Source: Vreelandella subterranea (GTDB lineage Bacteria > Pseudomonadota > Gammaproteobacteria > Pseudomonadales > Halomonadaceae). From it: a DNA stretch of 64,000 nucleotides. The stretch covers positions 1 to 64,000 of the forward strand of contig NZ_FOGS01000013.1 in the NCBI RefSeq assembly GCF_900111305.1. The letters are read 5' to 3'. The notes beneath the pieces are model-generated. The model saw nothing but the letters and a program-made list of their open reading frames with translations, searched no databases and was not told where the DNA came from. The translations under genes were made by a program, and so were the position numbers. Each line of letters opens with the position of its first letter. The stretch's first letter is position 1. Of the stretch, positions 14,988 to 23,777 are shown in pieces.

Positions 14988-16047
14988 CAGCAGACTCCAT
15001 AAAGCGTTCTCGGTAGAACCGCATTCTTGGGATGCCTAGCAGCTCAGCCGCTTTCGCCTCGGAAATGAGGTCTTCTGCCAATGCCCGATATACCAGCTGC
15101 TCAAACAAAGAAGGTGCTTCATTTGGCAGCGGCTCACCTGGCTCGTTAGTTCGCCATCCTCGAGCTGAAAACATGCGCATCGCCGCCTCGCGCGCCTCGT
15201 TGTGGATAACGCCGCATTGAAACGCACGCATCACCCAACCGGTCATCGAAAGGCCGTATTCATGCTTAAGATGGTAAAGCTCCTGTGGCTCCAGGCGCTT
15301 GCGCTGAGCGCCAAGCTCCTTGATCACCGAGTCTTTCGGGGCTAAAAACGCACCGGCAAAACGGTCGCAGGCCTTTTCTTCATTTGCGTCATCCACCAAG
15401 CGACCTGCCAAGAGCACGTGGGCCAATTCGTGTGCGAGAGTAAATCGCTGGCGATCCCCAGGCCAGCGGGAAGACACCACAATCACAGGGTAATATTGCC
15501 CTTCTGCTGTTGTTGCGGTGGCGGTCATCCCTGAAAACGCTTTGTGATCAACGTCGATGGCCATTACCAGCAACCCCAGGGGCTCAAGCTCAGCGGTCAG
15601 GTCGGCAATTGGGTTCAGTCCAAGTTTCCAAGCGTGCCGAACACCCTCGGCGATGCTTTCAATCTCGTCCAAATCTTCCACCCTGGGCGGCACAAAGGCT
15701 GGGACTGCGAAACGGGGAATGGGTAATTCGGGGAACGCATTAAGCAGTTCGACGCGCTTTTCAATCAGCTCGGTAATGCGAATTTGCACAGCGTCAGAAC
15801 GTTTCTTTCCAAACGTGCTGCGTTTACGAAACTCTACATTCGACAACGTGACCGTTGACTTACGGAAAAAATATTCTGTACGCACGCCACACGCTTGAGC
15901 GATCTTGAGCAATTTAGAAGAGTCGGGTGTCGCCTTACCATTTTCATACTTCTGGATTGCCGCCTTGGAAACCTCAAGTTGTTGGCCCAACGCTTCAAGC
16001 GTCAGGTCAGCGGCAAGGCGTGCCTGATGTATACGTTGTCCTAACAT
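14968..16047 (-). CDS. XRE regulator fused to ImmA/IrrE-type metallopeptidase
   Basis: The N-terminal 60 residues form an XRE helix-turn-helix (LGQRIHQARLAADLTLEALG, then KAAIQKYENGKATP). The central part is an ImmA/IrrE (COG2856) zinc peptidase with HELAH near residue 206 in FTLAHELAHVLLAG and a downstream Glu/Asp in EEKACDRFAGAFLAP. I choose ATG at 16047; GTG at 16056 is a possible alternative but abuts the operator. Related proteins cleave or inactivate repressors after stress. The C-terminal region (SEAKAAELLGIPRMRFYRER) resembles a second helix-turn-helix. It overlaps the PIN gene downstream and probably controls its own promoter. Confidence 0.85.
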   Translation of the reverse strand: MLGQRIHQARLAADLTLEALGQQLEVSKAAIQKYENGKATPDSSKLLKIAQACGVRTEYFFRKSTVTLSNVEFRKRSTFGKKRSDAVQIRITELIEKRVELLNAFPELPIPRFAVPAFVPPRVEDLDEIESIAEGVRHAWKLGLNPIADLTAELEPLGLLVMAIDVDHKAFSGMTATATTAEGQYYPVIVVSSRWPGDRQRFTLAHELAHVLLAGRLVDDANEEKACDRFAGAFLAPKDSVIKELGAQRKRLEPQELYHLKHEYGLSMTGWVMRAFQCGVIHNEAREAAMRMFSARGWRTNEPGEPLPNEAPSLFEQLVYRALAEDLISEAKAAELLGIPRMRFYRERFMESADAVTHQ

Positions 16048-16058
16048 ATCGGTCACCC

Positions 16059-16096
16059 GGTTTACTTTTCATGTTTATTTCCCATAAAAGTAAACC
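16059..16096. promoter_or_regulatory. Inverted-repeat operator of the XRE-ImmA/PIN operon
   Basis: GGTTTACTTTT (16059-16069) and AAAAGTAAACC (16086-16096) are perfect 11-bp arms separated by 16 bp, directly upstream of the XRE-ImmA start. Spacing of about 2.5 turns between arm centres suits two dimers of an XRE repressor. The minus-strand promoter must lie within or beside it. Nothing else is seen between here and 16214. Confidence 0.75.
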
Positions 16097-16214
16097 TTGT
16101 GCCGATAAATAACCAGCAGAAAAAATTCACAGAACATTTATCCAGACTGGCACGGCTAGGACACTGATGAAAGCTTGCGTGATAACTTTCCGGCTGTTTC
16201 GATGTCGTTGACCG

Positions 16215-16841
16215 CTAGCGCGACTTAGAGACCCACGGGTTATCCTTCAGCCACAGCCGCCAGGGGGCGTCGCGGTGCTCTGGTTTTGCATAATCGATGC
16301 CCACCCGTGGGCCCGTGGCGATCGGCCCGGTGGCGAGGCCGTCATCCTGCACGGACTGGCTTATCCACAGTCGGTTGCCTTGGGTCATGTCATGGCCGTA
16401 CAGCGCCTTGTCGATACCCAGCGCACGAGTAAGCTTGCCCGGGCCATTGCTTAGCTGCTTGCCCGTCGCCTGGCGGGTCGCACGCATCGCCGCCTCGTTG
16501 ACTGTGGGCTCCACGGCGCGAATCAACACTGCACAGGGCGAATCTTCCGGTTCGGTGACCACGTTGAGCAGCCAGTGCATGCCATACACCAGGTACACGT
16601 AGGCGTGGCCCGCCGGCCCGAACATGGCTTCGGTGCGCGGCGAGCGGCGGCGGTGGGCGTGGCAGGCGGAGTCTTCAGCGCCGCAATAGGCCTCGGTTTC
16701 CACAATCCGCGCGGCGATCTGCTCGCCGTTATGCTCACGCACCAGCCAGCAGCCCAGCATATCGCGGGCGACCTCAAGGGTGTCGCGGTTATAAAACGCC
16801 CGCTCAAGCGGGGCAGGGTAATGGGCTGGGGCAATCGGCAT
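16215..16841 (-). CDS. mpg: 3-methyladenine DNA glycosylase (AAG/Mpg family)
   Basis: Base-excision repair enzyme that removes alkylated purines. The 208-residue protein shows the family core: ARDMLGCWLVREHNGEQIAA, the catalytic IVETEAYCGAEDSACHAHRR, MFGPAGHAYVYLVYGMHWLL and LIRAVEP, then NGPGKLTRALGID. Its start diverges from selO with about 80 bp between. Length is normal for bacterial members. Confidence 0.9.
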   Translation of the reverse strand: MPIAPAHYPAPLERAFYNRDTLEVARDMLGCWLVREHNGEQIAARIVETEAYCGAEDSACHAHRRRSPRTEAMFGPAGHAYVYLVYGMHWLLNVVTEPEDSPCAVLIRAVEPTVNEAAMRATRQATGKQLSNGPGKLTRALGIDKALYGHDMTQGNRLWISQSVQDDGLATGPIATGPRVGIDYAKPEHRDAPWRLWLKDNPWVSKSR

Positions 16842-16924
16842 GATATAGAGGCTTCGCTTCGGCGTTTACTTGAGTAAAATGCTAGGGTATTAGCTAACGA
16901 AAGCCAATAGACGCGGAGTTAATC

Positions 16925-18388
16925 GTGCTGTCATTTGAACATCGCTATGCCACCTTGCCCGAACCGCTGTCGGTGGAATGCGCGGCCACTCCCGTGGCGA
17001 ACCCTGAACTGATCGCGTTCAATGCGCCGCTGGCCGCCGAGCTGGGCGCTGACGAAATACCCGATGAGACGACCCTGGCCGCGTGGTTCAGCGGCAATCA
17101 GACGATGCCCAATGCGTCGCCCCGGGCGCTCGGCTATGCGGGCCACCAGTTCGGCAACTTTGTGCCGCAGCTGGGCGACGGCCGGGCGCTACTGCTCGGC
17201 GAAGTCGTCGACCAGCACGGCAAGCGCCGCGACGTGCAGTTGAAAGGCAGCGGTCGCACACCGTTCTCCCGCGGCGGCGATGGCCGCTCGCCCTTGGGGC
17301 CGGTGCTGCGGGAATATCTGGTCAGCGAGTTTATGGCCGCCGTGGGGATTCCTACCACCCGCGCGCTGGCGGCCGTTACCACCGGCGAGCGTGTGGTGCG
17401 CCAACTGCCCGAGCCGGGTGCGGTATTTACCCGCGTGGCAAGCAGCCATATTCGCATCGGGACGTTTCAATTTATCGCTGCCCGCCAGGATGAAGCGGCG
17501 CTAAAGACCCTGGCGGACCATGTCATTGAACGCCACTACCCGGAGGCTGCCAAAGCAGACGACCCCTACATGGCGCTGCTTGAGGCGGTGGTTGCCCGCC
17601 AGGCGGAATTGATTGCCCGCTGGCTGAGTATCGGCTTTATTCATGGGGTGATGAACACCGATAACTGCAGCCTGGCGGGGGAGACCATCGATTATGGCCC
17701 CTGTGCTTTTATGGAGCAGTTCAATCCGCAGAAGGTGTATAGCTCCATCGATGAAGGCCGCCGCTATGCGTTTGCCAACCAACCGGCAATTGCCCAGTGG
17801 AACCTGGCCCGCTTCGCCGAGACATTGCTGCCGCTGATAGAGGGCGAGGGCGATGCGTTGGTCGAAAAAGCCACCGATGCCATCCGCCATTTCGATACGT
17901 TGTTTAACGCCGAACAGCGCCGCTTGCATGCCGATAAGCTCGGCCTGGAAGCGGAAAGTGACCAGGCCGAGGCGTTGATGGAGGGGCTGGAAAGCCAGAT
18001 GCACCAGGGGCGGATGGACATGACTGCCACCTTTGATGTGCTGACACAATACGCCGCGTCGCCCAGTGACCAGCGTCATGACGACTTGCTGGCGCTAACG
18101 CAGAACCCCGAGGCGCTAGGCGAATGGCTCAGCCAGTGGCAAGCGGCCCAGGTGGCCAGCCAAAATACCGACCGCCTGGCGGCCATGCAGCGCGCCAACC
18201 CGGTGGTGATTCCCCGCAACCATCGCGTTCAAGAGGCCATTGATGCGGCGGTCGAGGGCGATTTTACGCCGTTCCACACGCTACTCGCGGTAGTGACCAA
18301 GCCGTTTGATGATTCCGTTGAAGCGCGCCGCTTGGCGGCACCGGCGACGGAAAACGAGCAGGTGCTGCGGACGTTCTGCGGTACCTGA
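16925..18388 (+). CDS. selO: Protein adenylyltransferase SelO (YdiU)
   Basis: SelO is a pseudokinase-fold enzyme that AMPylates protein Ser/Thr/Tyr residues and is linked to redox stress. The 487-residue protein has the conserved GYAGHQFGNFVPQLGDGRA, QLKGSGRTPFSRGGDGRSPL (nucleotide-binding part), REYLVSEFMAAVGIPTTRAL, and GFIHGVMNTDNCSLAGETID with the catalytic N and D residues, then YGPCAFME. Bacterial members often end in a selenocysteine or Cys; here the tail is RTFCGT, with a Cys third from the end position, ordinary TGC. GTG/ATG choice: CTG precedes, ATG assumed near 16928. Confidence 0.9.
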   Translation: MLSFEHRYATLPEPLSVECAATPVANPELIAFNAPLAAELGADEIPDETTLAAWFSGNQTMPNASPRALGYAGHQFGNFVPQLGDGRALLLGEVVDQHGKRRDVQLKGSGRTPFSRGGDGRSPLGPVLREYLVSEFMAAVGIPTTRALAAVTTGERVVRQLPEPGAVFTRVASSHIRIGTFQFIAARQDEAALKTLADHVIERHYPEAAKADDPYMALLEAVVARQAELIARWLSIGFIHGVMNTDNCSLAGETIDYGPCAFMEQFNPQKVYSSIDEGRRYAFANQPAIAQWNLARFAETLLPLIEGEGDALVEKATDAIRHFDTLFNAEQRRLHADKLGLEAESDQAEALMEGLESQMHQGRMDMTATFDVLTQYAASPSDQRHDDLLALTQNPEALGEWLSQWQAAQVASQNTDRLAAMQRANPVVIPRNHRVQEAIDAAVEGDFTPFHTLLAVVTKPFDDSVEARRLAAPATENEQVLRTFCGT

Positions 18389-18400
18389 TGCTGTGATAAG

Positions 18401-18416
18401 CTGTGGTTTTCTACAG
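18401..18416. promoter_or_regulatory. LexA (SOS) box upstream of dinB
   Basis: CTGT-GGTTTTCT-ACAG is a perfect CTGT-N8-ACAG LexA site ending 16 bp before the dinB start codon. This predicts that dinB is induced by DNA damage, as in E. coli. Confidence 0.85.
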
Positions 18417-18432
18417 TGTATAAAGGTAGCCA

Positions 18433-19479
18433 GTGCGCAAAATTATTCACTGCGACTGTGACTGTTTTTTCGCGGCGGTGGAGATGCGCGACAACCCGGC
18501 GCTGCGCGATATTCCCATCGCGATTGGTGGCAGCGTGGAGCAGCGCGGGGTGGTCGCCACCTGCAATTACCCCGCCCGGGAATACGGCATTCACTCGGCG
18601 ATGCCCATGGCCCAGGCGCTCAAGCGCTGCCCGCATTTGACGGTCATTCGCGGCGATATGGCCAAGTATAAAGCCGTCGCGCGGCAGGTGTTTGCCATCT
18701 ATCGCGACGTCACCGAGCTTATCGAGCCACTTTCATTGGATGAAGCCTTCCTGGATGTCTCCGAGGTTACCCAGCATCACGGCAGCGCGACGCTCATGGC
18801 CGAGGCGATCCGTGAGCGGGTCAGCCGCGAGGTAGGCATTACCGTCTCGGCCGGTGTGGCACCGAACAAGTTTCTGGCCAAGATTGCCAGCGACTGGAAC
18901 AAGCCCGACGGCCTGTGCGTGATCACGCCTGATGAGGTGGACGGCTTCGTACAGCAGCTGTCAGTGAAAAAAATCCACGGCGTTGGCCCTCGCACGGCAG
19001 AAAAACTGGCGGGGCTTGATATCCATACATGTGCCGATTTGCGCGCCCGTACGCTGACGGATCTGGTCGAGCACTTCGGCCGTTTCGGGCGGCGGCTGCA
19101 TGAACTGAGCTGGGGGCGAGACGACCGACCGGTGAAAACCCACCGTGAGCGCAAATCGATCAGCACCGAGCAAACCTATTCCCAGGACTTGCCCACTCTT
19201 GAGGCCTGCCGCCATGAACTGCCGGGGCTGATCGAGGATTTGGAGCGCCGCTACGCAAGACTGGACCCGCCGCTCGGGGTGCGCGGGCTGATCGTCAAAG
19301 TTAAGTTCAACGACTTCACCCAGACCACCGTGGAACACGCTGACCCCGCACCCAACCTGGCCCAGTTCGAAACGCTGCTGAACGTGGGCTGGCACAGGGG
19401 CGAGCGACCCGTGCGACTGCTGGGCGTAGGCTATCGGCTGGCTGAGAATACGCAGGTGCAACAGCTGGCGCTGTTTTAA
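18433..19479 (+). CDS. dinB: DNA polymerase IV
   Basis: Y-family translesion polymerase. The start is GTG at 18433. The catalytic carboxylates are visible: Asp8 in IIHCDCDCFFAAVEMRD and Asp103/Glu104 in SLDEAFLDVS. YPAREYGIHSAMPMAQALKR is the finger region, ISAGVAPNKFLAKIASDWNK-type sequence the palm, and GVGPRTAEKLAGL the helix-hairpin-helix thumb. Length (348 aa) matches E. coli Pol IV, but the last residues QVQQLALF retain a clamp-binding motif of the QL..LF type. A perfect LexA box lies just upstream. Confidence 0.95.
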   Translation: MRKIIHCDCDCFFAAVEMRDNPALRDIPIAIGGSVEQRGVVATCNYPAREYGIHSAMPMAQALKRCPHLTVIRGDMAKYKAVARQVFAIYRDVTELIEPLSLDEAFLDVSEVTQHHGSATLMAEAIRERVSREVGITVSAGVAPNKFLAKIASDWNKPDGLCVITPDEVDGFVQQLSVKKIHGVGPRTAEKLAGLDIHTCADLRARTLTDLVEHFGRFGRRLHELSWGRDDRPVKTHRERKSISTEQTYSQDLPTLEACRHELPGLIEDLERRYARLDPPLGVRGLIVKVKFNDFTQTTVEHADPAPNLAQFETLLNVGWHRGERPVRLLGVGYRLAENTQVQQLALF

Positions 19480-19590
19480 TTAGCCTGTTAACACCTGGTC
19501 GGATTGACGCTGCGTACAGAGTGAATTAAAACAGATGTATGATAGATAGCTTCTCACCCCTGACTTATCGACTTCACCACGAGCCTTGCC

Positions 19591-20418
19591 ATGCCTGCTG
19601 ATACCTCGTCACGCCCTCGCTTAGTATTTGCCCATGCCAATGGCTTTCCCGGTCTGAGCTATCGCAGCCTGCTTGATCCGCTGGCCGAGTCCTTTGATCT
19701 GCATCCGCTGGATCGCCTGGGGCATCATCCGGATTACCCGGTCAATCATAACTGGGGCAACCTGGTGGATGAGCTGCTGAGCTATCTTCCCGATAGCGAC
19801 ACGCCGCTGCTCGGCGTTGGGCATTCGCTGGGTGGGACCTTGATGGCAATGGCGGCAGATAAGCAGCCCGAGCGCTTCTGTGGCGTGATCATGCTCGATC
19901 CGCCGTTGATGCTGGGGCGGGATGCCTGGGCGATGAAGGCCGCCAAACGCTTCGGGTTTGTTGACCGGGTGACGCCTGCGGGGAAAACCCTGGGCCGACG
20001 TACGGTATGGCCGAGTCGCGAGGCCATGGCCAACTCGCTGCGCCGCCGCGGGCTGTTTCGACGCTTTACCCCGGACGCGCTCAACGACTACATTGAAGCA
20101 GGAACCCGAGTATTGGCCGACGGCAGTGCCGAGCTGACGTTTGACCCGCGCATCGAGGTAGAGATTTTCCGTCATTTGCCGGACCACCTGACCCGTTTGC
20201 CGCGTCGGTTGAGCGTGCCGGTCGAAGTCGTGGCGGGGGAGCACTCGGACCTGCTGACGGCGTCACGTATCAAGCGTTTGCAGCGTTTCGGGGTGGCGGT
20301 CAGCCGTGTTCCCGGTACGCACATGTTCCCCATGGAGCACCCTGAGGAAACCCGCGACGCTATCCTGGATGTCTGGCACCGTCTGGCCAAGACGAGTCAG
20401 TCTTCCCACACAGCGTAA
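19591..20418 (+). CDS. Alpha/beta-fold hydrolase
   Basis: A 275-residue protein with the alpha/beta hydrolase layout: FAHANGFPGLSYRSLLDPLA (oxyanion region), GVGHSLGGTLMAMAADKQPE with the nucleophile Ser in GHSLGG near residue 79, Asp in VEVVAGEHSDLL or nearby, and the final His in VPGTHMFPMEHP. There is no signal peptide. The substrate cannot be told; the nearest feel is esterase or C-C hydrolase. It is followed 9 bp later by a YkoF-like gene, so the two are probably cotranscribed. Confidence 0.8.
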   Translation: MPADTSSRPRLVFAHANGFPGLSYRSLLDPLAESFDLHPLDRLGHHPDYPVNHNWGNLVDELLSYLPDSDTPLLGVGHSLGGTLMAMAADKQPERFCGVIMLDPPLMLGRDAWAMKAAKRFGFVDRVTPAGKTLGRRTVWPSREAMANSLRRRGLFRRFTPDALNDYIEAGTRVLADGSAELTFDPRIEVEIFRHLPDHLTRLPRRLSVPVEVVAGEHSDLLTASRIKRLQRFGVAVSRVPGTHMFPMEHPEETRDAILDVWHRLAKTSQSSHTA

Positions 20419-20427
20419 GGAGACGTT

Positions 20428-20676
20428 ATGTATCTTTCCGTACAGCTTAGCTATTACCCGCTGGCCGAGGATTTCAAGCCGGTGGTGAAAGACGTGGTAA
20501 AACGCCTGGAAGCGACAGGTCTCGAAGTACACCCTAACCGGATGAGCACCCAGGTGTTTGGTGAATTCGACGAGGTGATGGCAGCACTGAGCGATGTCAT
20601 GAAGTGGTCGTTCGAGACCCATGGAAAAGCGGTATTCACCGCCAACTTTCTAGAAGGCGACCGGCGGCCTCGTTAG
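20428..20676 (+). CDS. YkoF-like thiamine/HMP-binding family protein
   Basis: An 82-residue ferredoxin-like domain starting MYLSVQLSYYPLAEDFKPVV and continuing LEATGLEVHPNRMSTQVFGE and MKWSFETHGKAVFTANFLEG. This matches the half-domain YkoF/MTH1187 group, known for binding thiamine or hydroxymethylpyrimidine in Bacillus YkoF; whether this one does is unknown. ATG at 20428 follows AAGGAG. It is downstream of the hydrolase and followed by a hairpin. Confidence 0.75.
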   Translation: MYLSVQLSYYPLAEDFKPVVKDVVKRLEATGLEVHPNRMSTQVFGEFDEVMAALSDVMKWSFETHGKAVFTANFLEGDRRPR

Positions 20677-20694
20677 ATTGTTTTGTGCCAACCA

Positions 20695-20726
20695 GGCCGC
20701 CAGGAATGTACCATTCTTAGGCGGCC
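20695..20726 (+). terminator. Hairpin after the hydrolase-ykoF pair
   Basis: GGCCGCCAGGAATG pairs with CATTCTT and GGCGGCC (one bulged A, one G-U pair) around a TAC loop. The following T-run is poor (GTTTAG), so termination may be partial. The remaining 170 bp up to the next gene hold no clear coding sequence. Confidence 0.5.
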
Positions 20727-20895
20727 GCCGTTTAGACGTTGGTATAAGGTTTAATTATTTACTTGAACGCCTTCCCAGTCGACAAAGAGAGGACAGTGTG
20801 TCGCTCTTTAGTCCGTACGCGTCGCAATGGGACATAAATGATTCCCAAATGGCTGTAGTTTAATCCCTATACCAATCAAAATAGGGGTTAAGACA

Positions 20896-21915
20896 ATGTT
20901 CCATCCTGCTGATTTAAATAATAAATTCCCCCATTCGGGTAAGAAGCTTTCGATGGCATTGGGGATGTTGCTCGTCAGTGGCTATGCGCATTCCCAGACG
21001 GTCAGTATGGACTTCTCTAATGAATATAACTCGACCTCTATTCACGCCCAAGGCGATGCTTATTTTATTGATAAGCTTGCCGAACTAACCGATGGCGATA
21101 TCAGTATCACGTTACATACAGGTGGCTCGCTAGGCTTTAATTCCAGTGATCATTTTTATGGAGTGGCAGATGGTGTGGTTGAAATAGCGGATACACTCTC
21201 TGGCACCATGAGCGGCATCGACTCTTTATTTCTACTCTCTTCTCTCCCTTTTATCGTTGAGGATGTTGAAGATGCCCGGCGGCTCTATGAAATAGCTAGG
21301 CCCCACTACGAAGACATCTTTGCCGATAATAATCAGGTTCTGCTTTATGCGTCCCCTTGGCCCCCAAGCGGTATCTGGTCAGAAGACGAAATTACTGACC
21401 AAGATGATCTTGAGAACCTGAAAATTCGCACTTTCGACCGTAACGGTACTGAAACTTTTAGAAATGTCGGTGCTTCGCCGGTCAGCTTATCCTGGGCCGA
21501 TGTAGTTCCCCAGCTGGCCACCGGCGGCATTGAGGCCGTATTAACGTCGGCCGAAGCAGGAGCCAATGCCAGCTTTTGGGAGCACCAGAACTACTTTGCA
21601 GGGGTTCAGTACGCCATTCCTCTTAATATGGTGCATATGAATCGCGACACTTTCGAGTCACTTACGGAGGCTCAACAGGAGGCGGTGATGGAAGCGGCCA
21701 GTATGACGGACCAACATAATTGGGAAACGGTTGAAACGCGTACTGAAGAGAACTACAAAACGCTTCGTGAGCACGATGTTGTGATAAGCGATCCCGCCCC
21801 AGATGAATTACTAATTCCCCTTAACGAAGCGGCAGGCAGCGTTATCGAAAGCTGGCTGGAGAATACTGGGGATGTCGGTGAATCTATCTTAGCCGAGTTT
21901 CGAGGCTCTCAATGA
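20896..21915 (+). CDS. TRAP transporter substrate-binding protein (DctP family), second set
   Basis: Periplasmic TRAP receptor of 339 residues. The N-terminus has a basic stretch then SMALGMLLVSGYAHSQ as signal peptide, cleaved before about TVSMDF. YFIDKLAELTDGDISITLHT and the later LKIRTFDRNGTETFRNVGAS and LATGGIEAVLTSAEAG segments are typical of DctP proteins. ATG at 20896 follows AGGGGTTAAGAC; ATG 20953 is an alternative but would remove the basic part. Base composition is noticeably more AT-rich than the flanking genes. No enzyme gene is linked, so the ligand is unknown. Confidence 0.85.
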   Translation: MFHPADLNNKFPHSGKKLSMALGMLLVSGYAHSQTVSMDFSNEYNSTSIHAQGDAYFIDKLAELTDGDISITLHTGGSLGFNSSDHFYGVADGVVEIADTLSGTMSGIDSLFLLSSLPFIVEDVEDARRLYEIARPHYEDIFADNNQVLLYASPWPPSGIWSEDEITDQDDLENLKIRTFDRNGTETFRNVGASPVSLSWADVVPQLATGGIEAVLTSAEAGANASFWEHQNYFAGVQYAIPLNMVHMNRDTFESLTEAQQEAVMEAASMTDQHNWETVETRTEENYKTLREHDVVISDPAPDELLIPLNEAAGSVIESWLENTGDVGESILAEFRGSQ

Positions 21916-22424
21916 AGGTAGTCAATATCATTGAGTCTATCTCTAAAATGCTCAATAGAGTTGGTGCGTTAATTGCCGTGATCCTCATTATTTATATGCT
22001 GGGTCATATTCTATTAGAGATAGTGCTGAGACTGTTTGGCCACTCGACGTTTATACTTGATGAGTATATCGGCTATGCCGTGGCCACGATGTCATTTTTA
22101 GGCCTGCCCTATGTACTGGAGAAGGGTGGGCTGATACGTGTCTCGCTGCTTCTGGAGCGCTTTCCTGAAACCATGCGCTGGCCGCTGGAGCTATTTAGCA
22201 GCCTGGTAACGGCAGGCTGCTTTGTGTGGCTCTCGACCTTCTGGTTTCAGAACGTTCAGCGTAGCTATAGTCGCGGCACCGTCAGTGACACCATGGCTGA
22301 GACGCCTATCTGGCTGCCGGAGAGTGCCATCCTCATAGGCATGTGGTTAATTTCCATCACGCTGTTGGTCAGAGCCCTAAAAATAATGGTTCTGCGTTCA
22401 GGCTACTCGTCTAGCGTCAATTGA
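21912..22424 (+). CDS. TRAP transporter small permease (DctQ family), second set
   Basis: A 170-residue four-helix subunit (VGALIAVILIIYMLGHILLE; YIGYAVATMSFLGLPYVLEK; LFSSLVTAGCFVWLSTFWFQ; AILIGMWLISITLLVRALKI). The ATG overlaps the receptor gene's stop by 4 bp (ATGA). It partners the receptor and the large permease 25 bp downstream. Confidence 0.85.
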   Translation: MKVVNIIESISKMLNRVGALIAVILIIYMLGHILLEIVLRLFGHSTFILDEYIGYAVATMSFLGLPYVLEKGGLIRVSLLLERFPETMRWPLELFSSLVTAGCFVWLSTFWFQNVQRSYSRGTVSDTMAETPIWLPESAILIGMWLISITLLVRALKIMVLRSGYSSSVN

Positions 22425-22449
22425 AGCAACGGCTAATAGGAAAGGCGTT

Positions 22450-23754
22450 ATGGATATTTTTTGGTCGGCCGTCGGGGTCGGTGTACTGCTGTTGTTCTTT
22501 TTGTCGATGGGTACCTGGATTTTTGCGGCCATGCTGGCCGTTTCCATTGGCTCGCTTTGGCTGTTTGGCGACTTCGGTGCTGATCGTATTGGCCTGATTT
22601 TCTCGCGGATTCTCTACCGTGCCAGTAACAGCTGGGAGTTATCGGCCATCCCGCTGTTTATATTGATGGGTGAGCTGATTTTTCGCTCCAATATTTCCGA
22701 GCGGCTTTTTAAAGGGCTGGTACCGATCACCCGCCATTTGCCGGGCGGCATTCTCCACACCAACGTGCTTGGTTGTACGCTGTTTGCGGCGGTGAGCGGC
22801 TCCAGTGCGGCGACGACCGCGACGATTGGCAAAATCACCACTCAGGAGCTGAAGACGAGGGGGTATGATCGTAATCTATCGATTGGCTCGCTGGCGGGCG
22901 CCGGAAGCCTGGGGCTGTTGATTCCGCCTTCGATCGTCATGATCGTCTATGGCGTCCAGGCGGAAGTCTCGATTAGCCAGCTGTTCATGGCGGGTGTCGT
23001 GCCGGGTCTGTTAATCGCGCTGTTGTATAGCGTATATATCAGCGCGAGGTCCTATCTATCGCCGTCGTTGGCACCCAGGCAGGCAGCATCAGGCCAAAGC
23101 GTAGGGCAATCCATTTTGTTGTTGTTGCCCTTGCTGGTACTGATTTCGATTGTCATTGGATCTATTTACAGCGGTATTGCCACCCCCTCGGAGGCGGCTG
23201 CGGTAGGCGTTGCCGCGACACTGCTGCTGTTGGGCTATGAGGGGCAGCTAAGTAATCGGCTATTCGTTGAGGCGTTTAGAGGAACGTTAATCACCAGTAT
23301 CATGGTATGCAGTTTATTGATTACGGCATCCCTGCTATCCACGGCGATGGGGTACCTGCACCTGCCCCGGGAGCTTGCGGAGTGGATTGCCGCGCAAAAC
23401 TTTAGCCCGATGTCGTTGTTGCTGGCGCTGGCGGTTTTCTATGTGGTGCTGGGGCTTTTTCTGGACGGTATTTCAATCACCGTCATGAGTTTGCCGATTA
23501 CGTTGCCGATCGTGCTAATGGCGGGGTTCGATCCCATCTGGTTTGGCATCTTCCTGATCATCATGATCGAGCTTGGACAGATAACGCCGCCGGTTGGGTT
23601 CAACCTGTTTGTGTTGCAAAGCTTGACGGGGGAAAGCATCAGTCGGGTGGCCCTGGCAGCGCTACCCTTCTTTCTGCTGATGTGCGTGGCGGCCTTGATC
23701 ATCAGCGTATGGCCGGATATTGCCTTGTGGCTACCACGCTTCATGGCGCAATAA
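22450..23754 (+). CDS. TRAP transporter large permease (DctM family), second set
   Basis: A 434-residue polytopic subunit. Hallmarks: SAIPLFILMGELIFRSNISE, FAAVSGSSAATTATIGKITT, GSLGLLIPPSIVMIVYGVQA, GIATPSEAAAVGVAATLLLL, and a terminal GQITPPVGFNLFVLQSLTGE. ATG at 22450 follows AGGAAAGGCG. It ends the operon, which is closed by the terminator at 23778. Confidence 0.9.
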   Translation: MDIFWSAVGVGVLLLFFLSMGTWIFAAMLAVSIGSLWLFGDFGADRIGLIFSRILYRASNSWELSAIPLFILMGELIFRSNISERLFKGLVPITRHLPGGILHTNVLGCTLFAAVSGSSAATTATIGKITTQELKTRGYDRNLSIGSLAGAGSLGLLIPPSIVMIVYGVQAEVSISQLFMAGVVPGLLIALLYSVYISARSYLSPSLAPRQAASGQSVGQSILLLLPLLVLISIVIGSIYSGIATPSEAAAVGVAATLLLLGYEGQLSNRLFVEAFRGTLITSIMVCSLLITASLLSTAMGYLHLPRELAEWIAAQNFSPMSLLLALAVFYVVLGLFLDGISITVMSLPITLPIVLMAGFDPIWFGIFLIIMIELGQITPPVGFNLFVLQSLTGESISRVALAALPFFLLMCVAALIISVWPDIALWLPRFMAQ

Positions 23755-23777
23755 GCCGGTTAGGAGTCGCACCAAGT

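Noticed and set aside
20678-20863. 61-codon frame between ykoF and the second TRAP receptor
   Set aside because: It runs through the hairpin at 20695-20726 and has no start signal.
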